A stretch of DNA of 64,000 bases, taken from positions 1-64,000 of the forward strand of contig DLLG01000017.1 in the NCBI GenBank assembly GCA_002479075.1, read 5' to 3'. A model generated the notes under the pieces. The model was given only the letters and a program-made list of their open reading frames with translations, searched no databases and was not told the origin of the DNA. The position numbers and the translations under genes are program-made. This stretch comes from Clostridiales bacterium UBA7568. Lineage in GTDB: Bacteria > Bacillota > Clostridia > Oscillospirales > CAG-272. Each line of letters opens with the position of its first letter. Position 1 is the first letter of the stretch. Shown here one piece after another: positions 61,996 to 64,000 of the stretch.

Positions 61996-62126
61996 TTTTT
62001 CATTCGCCCCCGATACCGGAAGCGCCCTCTCCTTCGGCAAGCATAAAAATGCAAAGCCTTCGCCTTATATGATTATTATATCATAAGTCCGACAAAAGTA
62101 AATAGAAAAACTGCACATTCGGCACA

Positions 62127-62167
62127 TAAAACAAAAACAAACCGCCGAAGCGGTTTGTTTTTGTTTT
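62127..62167. terminator. Bidirectional terminator before the ABC operon
   Basis: AAAACAAAAACAAACCGC and complement form an 18-bp stem around CGAA; T runs on both strands. It ends the DUF4097 operon. TATAAT at 62075-62080 with a poor -35 may start the ABC operon. Confidence 0.9.
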
Positions 62168-62172
62168 ATACG

Positions 62173-63102
62173 TCATTTTTTGTTTACGGCAAGGTCTCCG
62201 CTTGTCGTATCTGCGGAGATTTTTATGCTGCCGTCGCCGCAGGTATATGTCTTTCCGTTTCTTACGCAGGCAAAGTCCGTATCGAAATCGCCGCTGACGG
62301 ATGAGAGCTTTGCCTCAAAGCCGACGCCCTCCGGTAGAAGAATTTCAATATCCCCGCTGACGGAGTCAATATCGATGCTCTTCATCGTCTTTGCGGAAAC
62401 TGCGGAATAATATACTTCTCCGCTGACAGTCTCAATGTCGAGCGAGACTATATCCGAATCGTTTATTCTGACGTCTCCGCTGACGCTTTCGACATCTGCC
62501 CTGCCGACCGCAGCTCCGTCTATTTTTATGTCTCCGCTCGTTGTGTTTACATCGAGCTGGGAGCCGGAGAACTTTTTGACGGCAACCCTGCCGCTTACGC
62601 TTTCAACCGAAAGCACCTCCGCCCCGAGACCGGCACCGACGTTCACATCTGCCGATACCGCATCGACCGTAGCGACGGAAAACTCGGCTTTCGCCGGAAT
62701 TCTGACAGTAAGCTGTTTTCCGATCATATTCGTTTTGATATTTCCGGAAGCTGCGAATTTTATCATAAGCGAGCCGTTTATGATCGCCGTATGAACCTTC
62801 TTTTCTTCGCTGCCGTCCGTATTGCCCGTTTCAGAAACGGATATTTCATCGCCGTCCCAGAGCTCTATGTTTACTGTACCAGAAACCCAGTTGACATCTA
62901 TTCTGTTTATTCCGTCCGTCTTATATGCAATGTCCCCTGCGACATACTTATCCGCGTTTTCATATTTGTAATTACTGAATACAGGCAAGCCTATATCGAT
63001 CTTTCCGAAGGGAAACTCCGGCATCAAAAAGAGCATAAGCGTTATCGCAAGCACAGTCAGCGTCACGATCGACCAGATTATTATTTTAGCTGTTCTTCCC
63101 AT
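62173..63102 (-). CDS. DUF4097 beta-solenoid membrane-anchored protein
   Basis: A 309-residue protein with an N-terminal membrane helix (about 6-28) and an outer region of about 12 short strands built on the repeat V-S-G-D-V/I (VESVSGRVAVKKFSG, VESVSGDVRINDSDI, DSVSGDIEILLPEG). This is the DUF4097/adhesin-like solenoid. It usually sits with PadR and DUF1700-type genes as here. Function unknown, perhaps envelope-stress sensing. Confidence 0.9.
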   Translation of the reverse strand: MGRTAKIIIWSIVTLTVLAITLMLFLMPEFPFGKIDIGLPVFSNYKYENADKYVAGDIAYKTDGINRIDVNWVSGTVNIELWDGDEISVSETGNTDGSEEKKVHTAIINGSLMIKFAASGNIKTNMIGKQLTVRIPAKAEFSVATVDAVSADVNVGAGLGAEVLSVESVSGRVAVKKFSGSQLDVNTTSGDIKIDGAAVGRADVESVSGDVRINDSDIVSLDIETVSGEVYYSAVSAKTMKSIDIDSVSGDIEILLPEGVGFEAKLSSVSGDFDTDFACVRNGKTYTCGDGSIKISADTTSGDLAVNKK

Positions 63103-63103
63103 A

Positions 63104-63760
63104 TTATTTCACCTCGTCATCATCGTCATCGTCGTCATCGTCATCATATTCTTTCTTGTTTACTATCGCGCGGACAAGATTTGCAAGCGGAACGCCGAGA
63201 ACAAACAGTATCCAAGAAACATCCCAGCGCATAGTCGCAAAGCTGATTATAAAGTATGCGGTTGTTATTCCCGTCCATACGGCGCCGCCGATCGCCGAGT
63301 TTTTCTTTCTGTCATTGCTTTTGATAACTATCGCCGCATAGAGACAGTCGACCGCGGCAGCGGCTATGAAAATTATCCAGGAATACGCCCACGCTCCGCT
63401 TACAAAAAAGCTGTAAAGAAGATAAATGCATACAACAAGCGGCCAAAGAACCGAAGAAAATACTTTGCATTTCTTTTTCTCGCGCTTATATTGCTTTTCG
63501 TACATTCTTTCAAACTGCTTTTCGTAAGCATAAGAATATTTGACCTTTTCTCCCTTGAGATCCGAAACTATGCCGGAAAGGTCGCCTCCGCTCGATATTG
63601 CAACGGCATACGCCTCCTCATCAGACTTGCCTTCGCTTTTGAGATCCGCATATTTATCGAGAAGGTTTGACAGAATCTCGCCCTTTATGTTCTCCGCCCT
63701 TTCGCTCTTCGGCACGTCGCGGAACACGCTTTCAATGTAATCTCTGATTTTGTTCTCCAT
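63104..63760 (-). CDS. DUF1700-like membrane protein with poly-aspartate tail
   Basis: A 218-residue protein: N-terminal helical DUF1700-like domain (IRDYIESVFRDVPKSE; DEEAYAVAISSGG), a charged helix, four membrane helices (about 100-200), and a C-terminal tail of ten aspartates encoded by GAC/GAT repeats. The ATG directly adjoins the stop of the PadR gene (TAA-ATG), and the DUF4097 gene follows after one base. DUF1700 members usually pair with PadR regulators and DUF4097 proteins. Confidence 0.82.
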   Translation of the reverse strand: MENKIRDYIESVFRDVPKSERAENIKGEILSNLLDKYADLKSEGKSDEEAYAVAISSGGDLSGIVSDLKGEKVKYSYAYEKQFERMYEKQYKREKKKCKVFSSVLWPLVVCIYLLYSFFVSGAWAYSWIIFIAAAAVDCLYAAIVIKSNDRKKNSAIGGAVWTGITTAYFIISFATMRWDVSWILFVLGVPLANLVRAIVNKKEYDDDDDDDDDDEVK

Positions 63761-64000
63761 TTAACTGTTTCCTTTCGTGAGTTTGTCTATGATTGCTTTT
63801 GAGTCTTCCCAGTCGCGACGAAGCTGAGCGAGCACGGCTCTCCCCTGCTCCGTTATTTTATAATACCTTCGCCTTGCGCCTGTCGTTTCTTCTCCCCAAT
63901 ACGACGTTATACATCCGGATTCCTCAAGCCTCTTGAAAGCCGTGTAAAGAGTCGCCTCTTTCATTTCATAGCTACCGCCCGCAACAGCGCTGACGGTCTT
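63761..64000 (-). CDS. PadR-family transcriptional regulator (partial, 5' end outside window)
   Basis: The visible 79 residues are the C-terminal part of a small PadR regulator: GGSYEMKEATLYTAFKRLEE (wing and recognition helix), then YWGEETTGARRRYYKITEQG and a helical dimer region. The reading frame stays open to the window edge, so the start is beyond 64000; the internal ATG at 63964 is not the start. It overlaps no downstream gene but joins the DUF1700-like gene directly, the usual self-regulating module. Confidence 0.88.
   Translation of the reverse strand, partial: KTVSAVAGGSYEMKEATLYTAFKRLEESGCITSYWGEETTGARRRYYKITEQGRAVLAQLRRDWEDSKAIIDKLTKGNS

Noticed and set aside
61995..62044. 14-codon upstream ORF before the MalF-like permease
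   Set aside because: ATG at 62044 opens a short Gly-rich peptide, but no ribosome site precedes it and no regulatory feature is visible.

Overview
The window looks like chromosomal DNA of an uncultured, probably gut-dwelling member of the class Clostridia. Supporting this are SpoVT, a V-type (Ntp) ATPase operon with sodium-site residues, two FeoA genes plus FeoB and its Cys-rich partner, DUF1292, BspA-like surface lipoproteins, consensus GGAGG ribosome sites, TTGACA-N17-TATAAT promoters, and tRNA genes with encoded CCA. Base composition is near 48-50 % GC by eye. No prophage, transposase or CRISPR array was seen. The species cannot be fixed from sequence alone.

Layout. 0-9 kb: a secreted metzincin-like protein, a membrane protein, a PlsC-like acyltransferase divergent from a TetR regulator, a PutP-type symporter, and a ribbon-helix-helix gene with clpB. 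9-16 kb: a metal block with a MacB/FtsX-type ABC exporter, a 41-residue ORF missed by length cut-offs, an HMA metallochaperone, and feoA-feoA-feoB plus the FeoB-associated protein. GTTAGC palindromes recur through this block. 16-19.5 kb: a TetR-led operon whose first four genes are joined by ATGA overlaps (regulator, DUF998 membrane protein, Vat-like and CAT-like acetyltransferases), then a hydrolase. 19.5-23.3 kb: three unrelated orphan genes (membrane protein, LRR-like protein, membrane-anchored HNH nuclease), each followed by the same roughly 80-bp double-hairpin repeat. A diverged fourth copy abuts tRNA-Cys. 23.3-24.4 kb: eight tRNAs in two divergent clusters, each with a perfect promoter.

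24.5-31 kb: an XRE regulator, paired PH-domain membrane proteins, GH3 glycosidase with chorismate mutase, an APC permease with a SHOCT-like tail, and a structured non-coding RNA candidate at 30.5-30.7 kb. 30.7-34.5 kb: cysS-rimO-pgsA-DUF1292. 34.6-43.3 kb: the complete V-ATPase operon (H/G-I-K-E-C-F-A-B-D). 43.4-62 kb: a surface-protein region with two BspA-like lipoproteins, a tandem pair of Cys-rich S41-protease-like lipoproteins, an SGNH hydrolase, small lipoproteins and a sugar ABC transporter lacking its ATPase. It also holds housekeeping spoVT, tex and ybaK. 62-64 kb: a PadR, DUF1700-like and DUF4097 envelope module running off the right edge.

The most unusual signals are the repeated 3' hairpin module on unrelated genes, the structured RNA at 30.5 kb, the shared metal-type palindromes linking feo to the ABC/HMA operon, the ATGA-coupled double-acetyltransferase operon, and the recently duplicated S41 lipoproteins whose active-site segments have diverged.
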